From contig NZ_BMGI01000002.1 in NCBI RefSeq assembly GCF_014640115.1, positions 434,001-498,000 of the forward strand: 64,000 nucleotides of DNA, in the 5' to 3' direction. The position numbers and the translations under genes are program-made. The stretch's first letter is position 1; each line of letters starts with the position of its first letter. The stretch is from Sinisalibacter lacisalsi. Its GTDB lineage: Bacteria > Pseudomonadota > Alphaproteobacteria > Rhodobacterales > Rhodobacteraceae. The notes beneath the pieces are model-generated. The model was not told the origin of the DNA and made no database searches. It saw only the letters and a program-made list of their open reading frames with translations. Of this stretch, positions 1 to 8,492 are shown piece after piece.

Positions 1-243
1 GCCGCGCCGGCCCGCGGTGCTGGCCGGCCCTTCCAGCCCCTCGCGCAGCACCGCGCTCATCGGGTGGTCCGGCGCGGCGCTGCCGTAATAGGCCAGAAGC
101 GTTTCCATTTCCGCCGTCTCCTGCCCTTCCGGCCGCCCCAGCGCCCAATCGAGGAAGATCGCCCGGCACTCGGGCGCGCTGATGCCCTCGATCCTGTAGG
201 CCTCCGCGATCAGCCCGCGCGGGTCGAGTTCGTGATAATCCAT
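1..243 (-). CDS. Conserved hypothetical protein, C-terminus cut by the window edge
   Basis: The start codon lies 2 bases beyond the glnE stop, so the gene is translated right after glnE and probably shares its transcript. The visible 81 residues begin MDYHELDPRGLIAEAYRIEG and include an acidic stretch and the segment AIFLDWALGRPEGQE. There is no signal peptide or membrane segment. I do not recognise a domain, and no function can be assigned. The tight coupling to glnE is the only clue to its role. Confidence 0.7.
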   Translation of the reverse strand, partial: MDYHELDPRGLIAEAYRIEGISAPECRAIFLDWALGRPEGQETAEMETLLAYYGSAAPDHPMSAVLREGLEGPASTAGRRG

Positions 244-245
244 GG

Positions 246-3032
246 TCATGCCTCCCCCGGCAGGCGCGCGAGCGCCGCCTCGATTGCCGCCCGTGCCGCC
301 TCGGCGCGGGCTTCCACTTCGCGGGTGAGCGCCTCGGCGCTGTCCATCCCGGTTTCGCGCAGCAGGAACTCGCGCCCGCCGGTGCCGACCGCCTCGAGAT
401 CGAGCGCACCCTCGGTCAGCAGCTTGGCCGCCGCCTGCATCCGCCACAATAGATCATAGGCCGCCAGCATCGCCTCGGCCTCCCCTTGCGTGAGCCAGCG
501 GATTTCGACACCGCTGCCGATCTGCCCTTCCACGTCGCGCGGGCAATCCTGCGCCAGCACCGCGGCGCATTGCGCGACCAGCTCGATATCCTGCAACCGC
601 CCCGGCCCGACCTTCGCCGCGAGCGGACCCGCCGTGCCCTTCGCCTCGGCGATGCGGGCGCGCATCTCCACCACGTCGCGGATCGTGGCGCCCGGATCGC
701 GGTCGCGCCGGAGCACCTCGGCGCGCACCGCCTCGACATCGGCGCCGATCTCCATGTTGCCGGCCACCGGGCGGGCGCGGGTGAGCGCGAGGTGTTCCCA
801 TGTCCAGGCCTCGTCGCGCTGGTAGGCGGCGAAGCTGTCGAGCCCGGTGGCCACGGGCCCCTGCCGCCCCGACGGCCTGAGCCGCATGTCGACCTCGTAG
901 AGCTTGCCCTCGGGCATCGGCGCGGTGAGCGCTGTCACCATCGCCTGGGTCAGCCGGGCGTAATAGGGCCGCGCGGTCAGCGGGCGCGGCCCCTGCGACT
1001 CCTCGACCCCGTCCGCGTCGTAGATCACGATGAGATCGAGATCGGAGGTCGACGAGATCGTCCGCGCGCCGAGACTGCCCATACCGATCAGCACCGCGCC
1101 GCGCCCCGGCGGGGCGCCGTGCTTGCGCGAGAACTGCGTCACCACCACCGGCCAGAGCGCGCTCAGAACCGCCTCGGCGAGGTCGGAATACTGCGCGCCC
1201 GCCTCGCGCCCCGTCACCAGCCCGCGCAGGTGATGCACACCGACGCGAAAGTGCCACTCCTTCAGCCAGCGGCGGGCGGCGTCGAGCTGGGCCTCGTAAT
1301 CCTCCGAGAGCTCTTCCAGCCGGGCGCCGAGATCGTCCGCCAACCAGTGCAGCCCCGGCCAGTCGGCGAAAAAGTCGCCGCCGATCACCGCGTCGAGCAC
1401 CTGGGAGTTGCGCCCGAGGTAGACCGCCAGCGCCGGCGCGGTGGCGGCGATATCGACGATCAGGTCGACAAGCGCCGGGTTGGCGTCGAACAGCGAGAAC
1501 ACCTGCACCCCGGCGGGCAAGCCGCGCAGGAAGGCGTCGAACTGCACCAGCGCCTCGCGCGGGCGCGCGGCCTTGTGCAGCCGAGCGAGGATATCGGGCT
1601 TCAGCCGCTCGAAGATCCCCGCCGCGCGGGCCGAACGACAGGCCGGGTAATTGCGCCAGCGGTCGACGATCTCCTCGTCGTCGGCATGCAGCACCGGCGC
1701 CGCCGTTATCCGCTCCTCGGGCGCGAAGAACCCTTCGGTCAGCTCGTGCACCTCCGCCAGCGCGTCGCGCAGCCGCTCACGCCAGGCCGCCACGTCGTCC
1801 TCGCCCGACATGTTGACGATCCGGCGGAACCCACCCGCACTGCCGGGCAAGGCGTGGGTCTGGGCATCGCGCACCATCTGCACCCGGTGCTCGATCTCGC
1901 GGTGGCCGCGGTAGTGCATCGCCAGCACCTCCGCCACGTCCTCGGGCACCCAGTTGCCGCCGGCGAGCGCCGCCAGCCCCGGCACGGTGGCGCGCAGGCG
2001 CAGCGACGGGTCGCGCCCGCCGGAAATGAGCTGGCGGGTCTGGGTGAAGAACTCGATCTCGCGGATGCCGCCGCGGCCGAGCTTCATGTCGTGCCCCTCC
2101 AGAGTGATCGGCCCGCCCAGCCCCTTGTGCTCGCGGATGCGAAGGCGCATGTCGTGGGCGTCCTGGATCGCGGCGAAATCGAGGTGCTTGCGCCAGACGA
2201 AGGGGGTGAGCCGGTCGAGATAGGCCTCGCCCGCCGCGATGTCGCCGGCGCAGGGCCGCGCCTTGATATGGGCCGCGCGTTCCCAGGTGCGCCCGAGGCT
2301 CTCGTAATAGGCTTCCGCCGCCGCCATCGAGAGGATCACCGGGGTCACCGCCGGATCGGGCCTCAGCCGCAGATCGGTGCGAAACACGTAGCCCTCGGCG
2401 GTCATCTCCGAAAGCGTGGCGCTCATCCGGCGGGTGGCGCGGACCAGGCTCGCGCGCGCCTCGTGGAAATCGTCGCGCTCATAGCGGCTTTCGTCGAACA
2501 GCATGATCAGGTCGATGTCGGAGGAATAGTTCAGTTCCCCCGCCCCCATCTTGCCCATCGCGATCGCCACCGCGCCGCCGGCGGTTTCGATATCGTCCTC
2601 GCTCGCGCCCGGCAGCTTGCCGCGCGCGATCTCGCGGCCGACATGGTACTTGAGCGCCCGGTCGGTGGCGTTTTCGGCAAAACGGGTGAGCGCGCCGGTG
2701 ACCTCCTCGAGCGACCAGACGCCGGCCAGATCGGCCAACCCCGCGATCAGCGCCACCCGGCGCTTGGCCCGGCGCAGCGCGTCGCCCGGATCGCCATCTC
2801 CCTCCGGCGCGATCGCCGCCTCGAAGGCAGCCTCGGGACTGTCGGCGAGGGCCGCGCGCAGCCATTCCTCCTCGCGCTCCATCAACCCCTTGAGATAGGG
2901 GCTGCACCCCGCCGCGCCGGTCAGCAGCTCGGCCAGTTCGGGCGCGAGATCGGCAAAGCGCGTGGCCGCCTCGGCGCCATGGTCACGGTCGAAGGGGATG
3001 GGGCAGCGGGTCATGCGGGAAGCGAATGTCAT
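246..3032 (-). CDS. glnE: Bifunctional glutamine synthetase adenylyltransferase / adenylyl-removing enzyme
   Basis: GlnE adenylylates glutamine synthetase to switch it off when nitrogen is plentiful and removes the AMP when PII is uridylylated. The 928-residue product matches the usual ~950 and shows the duplicated architecture: a first nucleotidyltransferase core around residues 165-180 with NYSSDIDLIMLFDE, and a second around 650-672 with STSDLDLIVIYD, each carrying the D-x-D metal ligands, separated by helical regions. I chose the Met that begins MTFASRMTRCPIPF; another in-frame Met lies six codons later. Upstream codons in the same frame do not look like the family. A divergent ybaK gene lies 198 bp away, with a palindromic repeat between. 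Confidence 0.95.
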   Translation of the reverse strand: MTFASRMTRCPIPFDRDHGAEAATRFADLAPELAELLTGAAGCSPYLKGLMEREEEWLRAALADSPEAAFEAAIAPEGDGDPGDALRRAKRRVALIAGLADLAGVWSLEEVTGALTRFAENATDRALKYHVGREIARGKLPGASEDDIETAGGAVAIAMGKMGAGELNYSSDIDLIMLFDESRYERDDFHEARASLVRATRRMSATLSEMTAEGYVFRTDLRLRPDPAVTPVILSMAAAEAYYESLGRTWERAAHIKARPCAGDIAAGEAYLDRLTPFVWRKHLDFAAIQDAHDMRLRIREHKGLGGPITLEGHDMKLGRGGIREIEFFTQTRQLISGGRDPSLRLRATVPGLAALAGGNWVPEDVAEVLAMHYRGHREIEHRVQMVRDAQTHALPGSAGGFRRIVNMSGEDDVAAWRERLRDALAEVHELTEGFFAPEERITAAPVLHADDEEIVDRWRNYPACRSARAAGIFERLKPDILARLHKAARPREALVQFDAFLRGLPAGVQVFSLFDANPALVDLIVDIAATAPALAVYLGRNSQVLDAVIGGDFFADWPGLHWLADDLGARLEELSEDYEAQLDAARRWLKEWHFRVGVHHLRGLVTGREAGAQYSDLAEAVLSALWPVVVTQFSRKHGAPPGRGAVLIGMGSLGARTISSTSDLDLIVIYDADGVEESQGPRPLTARPYYARLTQAMVTALTAPMPEGKLYEVDMRLRPSGRQGPVATGLDSFAAYQRDEAWTWEHLALTRARPVAGNMEIGADVEAVRAEVLRRDRDPGATIRDVVEMRARIAEAKGTAGPLAAKVGPGRLQDIELVAQCAAVLAQDCPRDVEGQIGSGVEIRWLTQGEAEAMLAAYDLLWRMQAAAKLLTEGALDLEAVGTGGREFLLRETGMDSAEALTREVEARAEAARAAIEAALARLPGEA

Positions 3033-3090
3033 GGCCGGAGATTGCGCCGGGCCTTCGGGGGGGTCAAGCAAACATGGCCGCCCCGAGGCG

Positions 3091-3160
3091 GCGTTTTCCG
3101 CAACGGAAAACGCTTCGGTTTCCGCTGCGGAAACCGTGGCGAAATCCGCAGCGGATTTCG
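3091..3160. repeat. Tandem-palindrome element, copy 1 (three dyads)
   Basis: Three adjacent near-perfect inverted repeats: GCGTTTTCCG/CGGAAAACGC at 3091-3113, CGGTTTCCGC/GCGGAAACCG at 3116-3136, and CGAAATCCGC/GCGGATTTCG at 3140-3160. It sits between the divergent 5' ends of glnE and ybaK, so a simple terminator role is unlikely. Related elements occur at 17122, 47728 and 55589. Confidence 0.8.
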
Positions 3161-3230
3161 GCCGCGCCCCGGCCTTGCGCCCGGGCGTGGCTCCATGCCA
3201 GAACCTGTGCAAAGAGGGAGGCAGGCAGAC

Positions 3231-3707
3231 ATGGCGAAATCGAAATCGCTCGCGCGGGTGGAGGCGGCGCTGGCCGAAGCCGGGATCGCGGCCGAGATCC
3301 TCGAAATGGCCGAGGGCACCCGCACCGCCGAGGACGCGGCGGCCGCAGCCGGCTGCGCGCTCGACCAGATCGTGAAATCCATCGTTTTTCGCGGCGAGGC
3401 CGACGGCCACGTGGTTCTGTTCCTCACCGCGGGCGGCAACCGGGTGGACCAGGACAAGGCCAGCGCGCTGGCCGGCGAGGCACTGGGCAAGGCCGATGCA
3501 CAGCTGATCCGGGCCGAAACCGGTTTCGCCATCGGCGGCGTCGCCCCGGTCGGCCATCTGCGCGAGATCCGCGCCTTCCTCGATCCGCGCCTGTTGGAAT
3601 TCGACAAGGTCTGGGCCGCCGCCGGCACCCCGCGCCACGTCTTCGCCGCCGACCCGCGCGAAATCGCCCGGATTTCCGGGGCACAAGTGGCTGATTTCAC
3701 GATGTAA
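3231..3707 (+). CDS. YbaK/EbsC-family aminoacyl-tRNA deacylase-like protein
   Basis: The product of 158 residues belongs to the YbaK/ProX editing-domain family, which hydrolyses mischarged aminoacyl-tRNA in trans. It shows the family pattern: an N-terminal helix, then AEDAAAAAGCALDQIVKSIVF with the conserved lysine of the editing site, a central VLFLTAGGNRVD strand, and GFAIGGVAPVGH, the typical glycine-rich loop near the C-terminus. The start is preceded by an AGGGAGG-like ribosome site about 12 bases upstream. The exact substrate (Cys-tRNA-Pro, Ala-tRNA or other) cannot be told by eye. It is the first plus-strand gene after the divergent repeat element. Confidence 0.9.
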   Translation: MAKSKSLARVEAALAEAGIAAEILEMAEGTRTAEDAAAAAGCALDQIVKSIVFRGEADGHVVLFLTAGGNRVDQDKASALAGEALGKADAQLIRAETGFAIGGVAPVGHLREIRAFLDPRLLEFDKVWAAAGTPRHVFAADPREIARISGAQVADFTM

Positions 3708-3717
3708 TCGAAATTAA

Positions 3718-3792
3718 TGTGAAGCGTGTTCACATTTTTCCTTGAAACCCGGAGGCGCCATGCCGATCTATTCGATGTGAAAGGCATTCACA
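3718..3792 (+). promoter_or_regulatory. Paired TGTGAA-N5-TTCACA dyads before the DUF2852 gene
   Basis: Two copies of the same inverted repeat, TGTGAA-GCGTG-TTCACA at 3718-3734 and TGTGAA-AGGCA-TTCACA at 3776-3792, lie 58 bp apart between ybaK and the DUF2852 start. Arms are identical and spacers differ, which points to a dimeric DNA-binding protein. A possible -35 TTGAAA at 3742 and -10 TCTATT at 3767 lie between them. A six-codon ORF (MPIYSM) with a GGAGG ribosome site runs 3760-3780. The regulator is unknown. Confidence 0.6.
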
Positions 3793-3821
3793 TTCAAATC
3801 GTTCGCACAAGGAGCACCCCG

Positions 3822-4325
3822 ATGACTGTCGCCCTCAATCTTGAAGCCCGTAAATCGCCGGGGGCCGAAGGCTGGTTCCGCCGCGCCGAATCCTGGCTCG
3901 ACGACCGTGGCAAAGGCGCCTGGATCGCCGTCATGGTTCTCGGCTTCGTCTTCTTCTGGCCGGTCGGCCTCGCCCTTCTCGCCTACATGATCTGGAGCAA
4001 ACGGATGTTTTCCAAAGATTCCAGCCACAGCCGCAGCGCCCATGACACCGAATGGACCAACCGCCGGCACGGCTTCCGCCCCTCGGGCAACAGCGCCTTC
4101 GACGCCTACAAGGCCGACACGCTCAAGCGCCTGATGGACGAACAGGAGCAGTTCGAAACCTTCCTCGAGCGGCTGCGCGCGGCGAAGGACCAGCAGGAGT
4201 TCGACGCGTTCATGGACGAGCGCGCCGAGACCGCCCGCAAGGCCCGCGCGCAACGCGCCGAGGCGGCGGATGAGGCCGACGAAGACGGCGACGCCGCCGA
4301 CCACGACGCGCCGGCGAAAGCCTGA
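3822..4325 (+). CDS. DUF2852 domain membrane-associated protein
   Basis: The 167-residue product matches DUF2852, an alphaproteobacterial family of unknown function. One or two hydrophobic segments lie at about residues 28-52 (motif [20 protein letters not shown]), followed by a region with [20 protein letters not shown] and a coiled-coil-like, acidic helix rich in E, R and Q. The C-terminus is very acidic ([12 protein letters not shown]). The start was chosen because an AAGGAG site lies 8-12 bases upstream; an earlier in-frame ATG at 3726 would run through the palindromic operators. Expression is probably controlled by the paired dyads just upstream. The RDD membrane protein follows 54 bp later. 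Confidence 0.85.
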   Translation: MTVALNLEARKSPGAEGWFRRAESWLDDRGKGAWIAVMVLGFVFFWPVGLALLAYMIWSKRMFSKDSSHSRSAHDTEWTNRRHGFRPSGNSAFDAYKADTLKRLMDEQEQFETFLERLRAAKDQQEFDAFMDERAETARKARAQRAEAADEADEDGDAADHDAPAKA

Positions 4326-4379
4326 GCCGACCTGAGCCAACACGGGTGGCCCCCACCGGGGCCGCCTCCCCCTGCCCGG

Positions 4380-4847
4380 ATGAACACCATGACCCAGACC
4401 GACACCGCCCTTTGGGGCCTGCCCGACCCCGACACCCAATCGGAGTTCTACGCCGACATTCCCGTGAAACGGCTGATCGCATGGGTTTTCGACGCGCTGA
4501 TCGTCTTCCTCACCGCCTTCCTGATCTCGCTCCTGACCGTGGGCATCGGGTTCTTTTTCTTCGGCCTGCTGATCGTGGCGGTCGCCTTCGTCTACCGCAC
4601 CGTGACCCTCGCCAACCGCTCGGCCACGCTGGGGATGCGGCTCGTCGCCATCGAGATGCGCACCCACCGCGGCGAACGCTTCGATCTCGCCACCGCCGCG
4701 CTACACACGATCGGCTACCAGGTTTCGGTGTCGATGGTGGTGCCGCAGATCATCTCGATCGTGCTGATGCTCACCTCGGCCCGGGCCCAGGGCCTCACCG
4801 ATCACGCCCTCGGCACCGCCGCGCTCAACATGACGGCGCGCGCCTGA
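4380..4847 (+). CDS. RDD-family membrane protein
   Basis: This 155-residue product has the RDD-family signature: an Arg in [15 protein letters not shown] before the first membrane helix, an Asp in that helix, and a second Asp-bearing motif ([11 protein letters not shown]) near the C-terminus. Three hydrophobic stretches are visible, at about residues 32-55, 58-78 and 112-135. RDD proteins are small inner-membrane proteins, a few linked to ion transport, most without a known role. It follows the DUF2852 gene on the same strand and may be cotranscribed. Confidence 0.85.
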   Translation: MNTMTQTDTALWGLPDPDTQSEFYADIPVKRLIAWVFDALIVFLTAFLISLLTVGIGFFFFGLLIVAVAFVYRTVTLANRSATLGMRLVAIEMRTHRGERFDLATAALHTIGYQVSVSMVVPQIISIVLMLTSARAQGLTDHALGTAALNMTARA

Positions 4848-4987
4848 GGCCGCCCCAAGGCGGGTTTACTCACAATCGTGCCAAGCACTTGGCGCGGCCG
4901 CGCTCGGGTGTTAGGCTCCCCCTGTCGGCCGCGCCTGCGCGCCGGCACTCGATGTATGATCAAGCCTTTAGAGCCGAACGCCGCCCC

Positions 4988-5827
4988 ATGCGCCACACCC
5001 TGCCGCTCGCCCCGCAGTTCTACGTGACCGCGCCACAGCCCTGCCCCTACCTGGCGGGGCGGATGGAGCGCAAACTGTTCACCGCGCTGCAGGGCGAACA
5101 GGCGCACGAGCTGAACGACACGCTCTCCAAACAGGGCTTCCGGCGCTCGCAGAACGTGCTCTACCGGCCCTCCTGCGCCGAGTGTTCCGCCTGCCTTTCG
5201 GCGCGGATCCGGGTGGCCGATTTCGCGCCCAGCAAGAGCCAGCGGCGCGCCGACAGGCGCAACGCCCACCTGATGCGCCGCACCCGCGCGCCCTGGGCCA
5301 CCGAGGAGCAATACGAGCTGTTCCGCAGCTACCTCGACGACCGCCACGCCGATGGCGGCATGGCCGACATGGACGTGTTCGAGTTCGCCGCGATGATCGA
5401 GGAAACCCCGATCCGGAGCCGGGTGATCGAGTATTCCACCCGGTCGGAGGATCACGAGCGCGGCCGCGAGCTCACCGCTGTCTGCCTGACCGACGTGCTC
5501 GATGACGGGTTGAGCATGGTCTATTCCTTCTTCGACCCCGCCAGGCGCGCGGACAGCCTCGGCACTTACGTGATCCTCGACCATATCCGCCTCGCCGCCG
5601 AGGCGGGCCTGCCTTACGTCTACCTCGGCTACTGGGTGCCCGGCAGCCCGAAGATGGCCTACAAGGCGCGGTTTTCGCCGCTCGAGATCTATTCCGGCGG
5701 CCAATGGGTCGAACTGTCCGATCCGGACGCGTTCCGCGCCGATCCGCACCCGCTTTCGAACGATCCGATCGCCGAGCAGGTGGCACAGATCACCCTGCCC
5801 GGCGCCGCCGCGGTGCGCCGGGGCTGA
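4988..5827 (+). CDS. bpt: Aspartate/glutamate leucyltransferase (N-degron pathway)
   Basis: Bpt attaches Leu from Leu-tRNA to proteins with N-terminal Asp or Glu, marking them for ClpS/ClpAP degradation. The 279-residue product is the usual length. It begins [20 protein letters not shown], contains the Cys-rich motif [13 protein letters not shown] and the acyltransferase-core motifs YFFDP-like SFFDPARR and [18 protein letters not shown]. An in-frame ATG at 4952 exists, but the family almost always starts at the MRHTLP methionine. A 7-bp inverted repeat (TCTGCAG...CTGCAGA, 5879-5902) lies shortly after the stop, before the ilv promoter. Confidence 0.95.
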   Translation: MRHTLPLAPQFYVTAPQPCPYLAGRMERKLFTALQGEQAHELNDTLSKQGFRRSQNVLYRPSCAECSACLSARIRVADFAPSKSQRRADRRNAHLMRRTRAPWATEEQYELFRSYLDDRHADGGMADMDVFEFAAMIEETPIRSRVIEYSTRSEDHERGRELTAVCLTDVLDDGLSMVYSFFDPARRADSLGTYVILDHIRLAAEAGLPYVYLGYWVPGSPKMAYKARFSPLEIYSGGQWVELSDPDAFRADPHPLSNDPIAEQVAQITLPGAAAVRRG

Positions 5828-5939
5828 CCCGGCGGGGGCAAGCGCCCCGAAATGAACGATCAACTGCCGACAGGCCCATCTGCAGAATAATATTGCTGCA
5901 GAATTTACCCCTGCGACACTTTATTCACCTATTTTGCCG

Positions 5940-5968
5940 TTGACGCCCCCGGCGCCCCCTCCTAGTCT
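5940..5968 (+). promoter_or_regulatory. Sigma70-type promoter of the ilvBN operon
   Basis: TTGACG at 5940-5945 and TAGTCT at 5963-5968 are separated by exactly 17 bp. A start site would fall near 5975, giving a transcript that begins just before the leader-peptide gene and reads into the attenuator. No competing promoter is visible in the 300-bp gap. Confidence 0.7.
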
Positions 5969-5996
5969 GGCGCGCGTTACAAGGGAGATCCCGGGA

Positions 5997-6047
5997 ATGA
6001 ACGGCATTCTCATCGTAGTAGTAGGCGAGCGGCGCATGGGACGGTGA
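5997..6047 (+). CDS. ilvBN leader peptide
   Basis: A 16-codon ORF, MNGILIVVVGERRMGR, preceded by a GGGAGAT ribosome site. It contains an uninterrupted Ile-Leu-Ile-Val-Val-Val run, exactly the amino acids made by the downstream enzymes, and is followed by an intrinsic terminator before ilvB. Ribosome stalling on these codons when branched-chain aminoacyl-tRNA is scarce would prevent terminator formation. This is the classic layout of transcription attenuation for branched-chain biosynthesis. Too short for ordinary gene calling. Confidence 0.85.
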   Translation: MNGILIVVVGERRMGR

Positions 6048-6071
6048 CGGCACCCTGATAAATCCCCATGC

Positions 6072-6099
6072 GCCCCCGACAGCCTCGGGGGCTTTTTTT
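6072..6099 (+). terminator. ilvBN attenuator terminator
   Basis: GCCCCCGA (6072-6079), a 5-base loop and TCGGGGGC (6085-6092) form an 8-bp stem followed by seven T residues at 6093-6099. A competing pairing exists: GGCGCATGGG (6031-6040) can pair with CCCATGCGCC (6065-6074), which invades the 5' arm of the terminator. The ilvB start lies 33 bases beyond the T run. Confidence 0.88.
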
Positions 6100-6131
6100 A
6101 TTCGACAGCGACGCGTGACACGGAGAGCAAG

Positions 6132-7886
6132 ATGACACGTCAGATGACCGGAGCGAGAATGGTGGTTCAGGCCCTGAAGGATCAGGGTGTGGACACGGTA
6201 TTCGGCTACCCCGGCGGCGCGGTTCTTCCGATCTATGACGAGATCTTCCAGCAGAACGATATCCGCCACATCCTCGTGCGCCACGAACAGGGCGCGGTTC
6301 ATGCCGCCGAGGGCTATGCCCGTTCCACCGGCAAGCCCGGCGTGGTGCTCGTCACCTCCGGCCCGGCGGCGACCAATGCGGTCACCGGCCTCACCGACGC
6401 GCTGCTCGACTCGATCCCGATCGTCGTGCTCACCGGCCAGGTGCCCACCTTCATGATCGGCACCGACGGGTTCCAGGAAGCCGACACCGTGGGCATCACC
6501 CGGCCCTGCACCAAGCACAACTGGCTGGTGAAGGACACCAACAAGCTGTCCGAGACGATCCACCAGGCCTTTCACGTCGCGCTCACCGGCCGGCCGGGGC
6601 CGACGCTGGTCGATATCCCCAAGGACGTGCAGTTCGCCACCGGCACCTATGTTCCGCCGCAGAAGGCGCGCACCGAGCATTACCGGCCGCAGGTGAAGGG
6701 CGACACGCTCGCCATCACCGAGCTGGTGGAAATGATGGAACAGGCCGAGCGGCCGGTCTTCTACACCGGCGGCGGCGTGATCAATTCCGGCCCCGGCGCG
6801 AGCCAGCTCCTGCGCGAACTGGTCGAGGCCACCGGCTTTCCGATCACCTCCACCCTGATGGGGCTGGGCGCCTACCCCGCCTCGGGCGAGAAATGGCTGG
6901 GGATGCTCGGCATGCACGGGCTCTACGAAGCCAACATGGCGATGCACGATTGCGACCTGATGATCAACATCGGGGCGCGGTTCGACGACCGGATCACCGG
7001 CCGGCTCGACAGCTTCTCGCCGGGCTCGAAGAAGGTGCATATCGACATCGACGCCTCCTCGATCAACAAGGTCATCCACGTCGATCTGCCGATCCTCGGC
7101 GATGTCGGCCACGTGCTCGAAGACCTGCTGCGGATCTGGAAATCGCGCGGGCGCAAGGTCAACAAGGACGGCCTCAAGGCGTGGTGGAGCCAGATCGAGG
7201 AATGGCGCGCGGTCAAGTGCCTGTCCTACACCAATTCCGACAAGATCATCAAACCGCAATACGCGCTCCAGCGCCTCGAGGCGCTGACCAAGGACATGGA
7301 CCGCTACATCACCACCGAGGTGGGCCAGCACCAGATGTGGGCGGCGCAGTTCCTCGGCTTCGAGGATCCCAACCGCTGGATGACCTCCGGCGGCCTCGGC
7401 ACCATGGGCTACGGGTTGCCCGCCTCCAACGGCGTGCAGATCGCCCACCCCGACGCGCTGGTGATCAACGTCGCCGGCGACGCCTCGATCCTGATGAACA
7501 TCCAGGAAATCTCGACGGCGGTGCAGTTCCGCCTGCCGGTCAAGCAGTTCATCCTCAACAACGAGCGCCTCGGCATGGTGCGTCAGTGGCAGCAGCTGCT
7601 GCACGGCGAGCGCTACTCGCAAAGCTGGACCGAGAGCCTGCCCGACTTCCCGAAGATGGCCGAGGCCTTCGGCTGCAAGGGGCGCCGGGTGTCGGACCCG
7701 GCCGAACTCGACGACGCGATCCACGAGATGATCGAGTATGACGGGCCGTTCCTGCTGGAAGTGCTGGTGGAAAAACACGAAAACTGCTTCCCGATGATCC
7801 CGTCGGGCGAACCGCACAACAAGATGCTGTTGGGCGACGACAAGGCGACCGACGCCATCAAGGGCGGCGGCGCGGTGCTGGTGTAA
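6132..7886 (+). CDS. ilvB: Acetolactate synthase large (catalytic) subunit
   Basis: The enzyme condenses two pyruvates, or pyruvate and 2-oxobutyrate, in the first common step of Val, Leu and Ile synthesis. The 584-residue product has all three ThDP-enzyme domains: N-terminal pyrimidine-binding region with FGYPGGAVLPIYDE and the catalytic Glu in VRHEQGAVHAAEGYAR, a central FAD-binding domain, and the C-terminal diphosphate-binding motif GDASILMNIQEISTAVQ followed by LNNERLGMVRQWQ. The ATG has a GGAGAGCAAG ribosome site. It is controlled by the upstream leader peptide and attenuator and is followed 14 bp later by the regulatory subunit gene. It is also called ilvI in some annotations. Confidence 0.97.
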   Translation: MTRQMTGARMVVQALKDQGVDTVFGYPGGAVLPIYDEIFQQNDIRHILVRHEQGAVHAAEGYARSTGKPGVVLVTSGPAATNAVTGLTDALLDSIPIVVLTGQVPTFMIGTDGFQEADTVGITRPCTKHNWLVKDTNKLSETIHQAFHVALTGRPGPTLVDIPKDVQFATGTYVPPQKARTEHYRPQVKGDTLAITELVEMMEQAERPVFYTGGGVINSGPGASQLLRELVEATGFPITSTLMGLGAYPASGEKWLGMLGMHGLYEANMAMHDCDLMINIGARFDDRITGRLDSFSPGSKKVHIDIDASSINKVIHVDLPILGDVGHVLEDLLRIWKSRGRKVNKDGLKAWWSQIEEWRAVKCLSYTNSDKIIKPQYALQRLEALTKDMDRYITTEVGQHQMWAAQFLGFEDPNRWMTSGGLGTMGYGLPASNGVQIAHPDALVINVAGDASILMNIQEISTAVQFRLPVKQFILNNERLGMVRQWQQLLHGERYSQSWTESLPDFPKMAEAFGCKGRRVSDPAELDDAIHEMIEYDGPFLLEVLVEKHENCFPMIPSGEPHNKMLLGDDKATDAIKGGGAVLV

Positions 7887-7900
7887 GGAGGGCTGGACAG

Positions 7901-8467
7901 ATGGCTGCATTGAAGATCAAGAAAGGCTCCTCCCGCAAATCGGCCTACGAGTTGCGCGATCCGAACGCCGAGGTGATCGAGCGTCACACCCTGGCGGTGC
8001 TGGTCGACAACGAGGCCGGCGTGCTGGCGCGGGTGATCGGGCTGTTCTCGGGCCGGGGCTACAACATCGACAGCCTCACCGTGGCCGAGGTCGACCACAC
8101 CGGGCATCGCTCGCGGATCACCATCGTCACCACCGGCACGCCGGCGGTGATCGAGCAGATCAAGGCGCAGCTCGGGCGGATCGTGCCGGTGCACGAGGTG
8201 CACGACCTCACCGTGGAGGGGGCCTCCGTCGAGCGCGAGCTGGCCCTGTTCAAGGTTTCGGGAACCGGCGACAAGCGGGTCGAGGCGCTGCGGCTGGCCG
8301 ATATCTTCCGCGCCCGCGTGGTTGATTCGACGCTTGAGAGTTTCATCTTCGAGATCACCGGAAGCCCCGAGAAGATCGACGCCTTCGCCGATCTCATGCG
8401 CCCGCTCGGCCTTGTCGAGCTTGCGCGCACCGGGGTTGCGGCGCTGGCGCGCGGCAGCGAGGGCTGA
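7901..8467 (+). CDS. ilvN: Acetolactate synthase small (regulatory) subunit
   Basis: The 188-residue product carries the ACT domain that binds valine and gives feedback inhibition of the large subunit: HTLAVLVDNEAGVLARVIGL then FSGRGYNIDSLTVAEVD. The C-terminal half has the family motif ELALFKVSG and EITGSPEKIDAF. About 20 residues of a basic N-terminal extension (KIKKGSSRKSAYELRDPNAE) precede the ACT domain, as is common in this lineage. A GGAGGGCTGGACAG ribosome site precedes the start. Also called ilvH. Confidence 0.95.
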   Translation: MAALKIKKGSSRKSAYELRDPNAEVIERHTLAVLVDNEAGVLARVIGLFSGRGYNIDSLTVAEVDHTGHRSRITIVTTGTPAVIEQIKAQLGRIVPVHEVHDLTVEGASVERELALFKVSGTGDKRVEALRLADIFRARVVDSTLESFIFEITGSPEKIDAFADLMRPLGLVELARTGVAALARGSEG

Positions 8468-8492
8468 CGCCCCGGCCCGCGCCCGGGCCGGT

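Noticed and set aside
486-3707. A 1073-codon open frame on the plus strand opposite glnE, and other very long antisense frames (for example 31488-37145, 9020-12394)
   Set aside because: Long antisense frames are usual in high-GC sequence. The minus-strand readings carry complete family motifs; the antisense ones give Arg/His/Gly-rich text with no domain.
3718-3734. CRP site TGTGA/TCACA
   Set aside because: The distance between the pentamers is 7, not 6, and both copies keep this spacing, pointing to another dimeric regulator.
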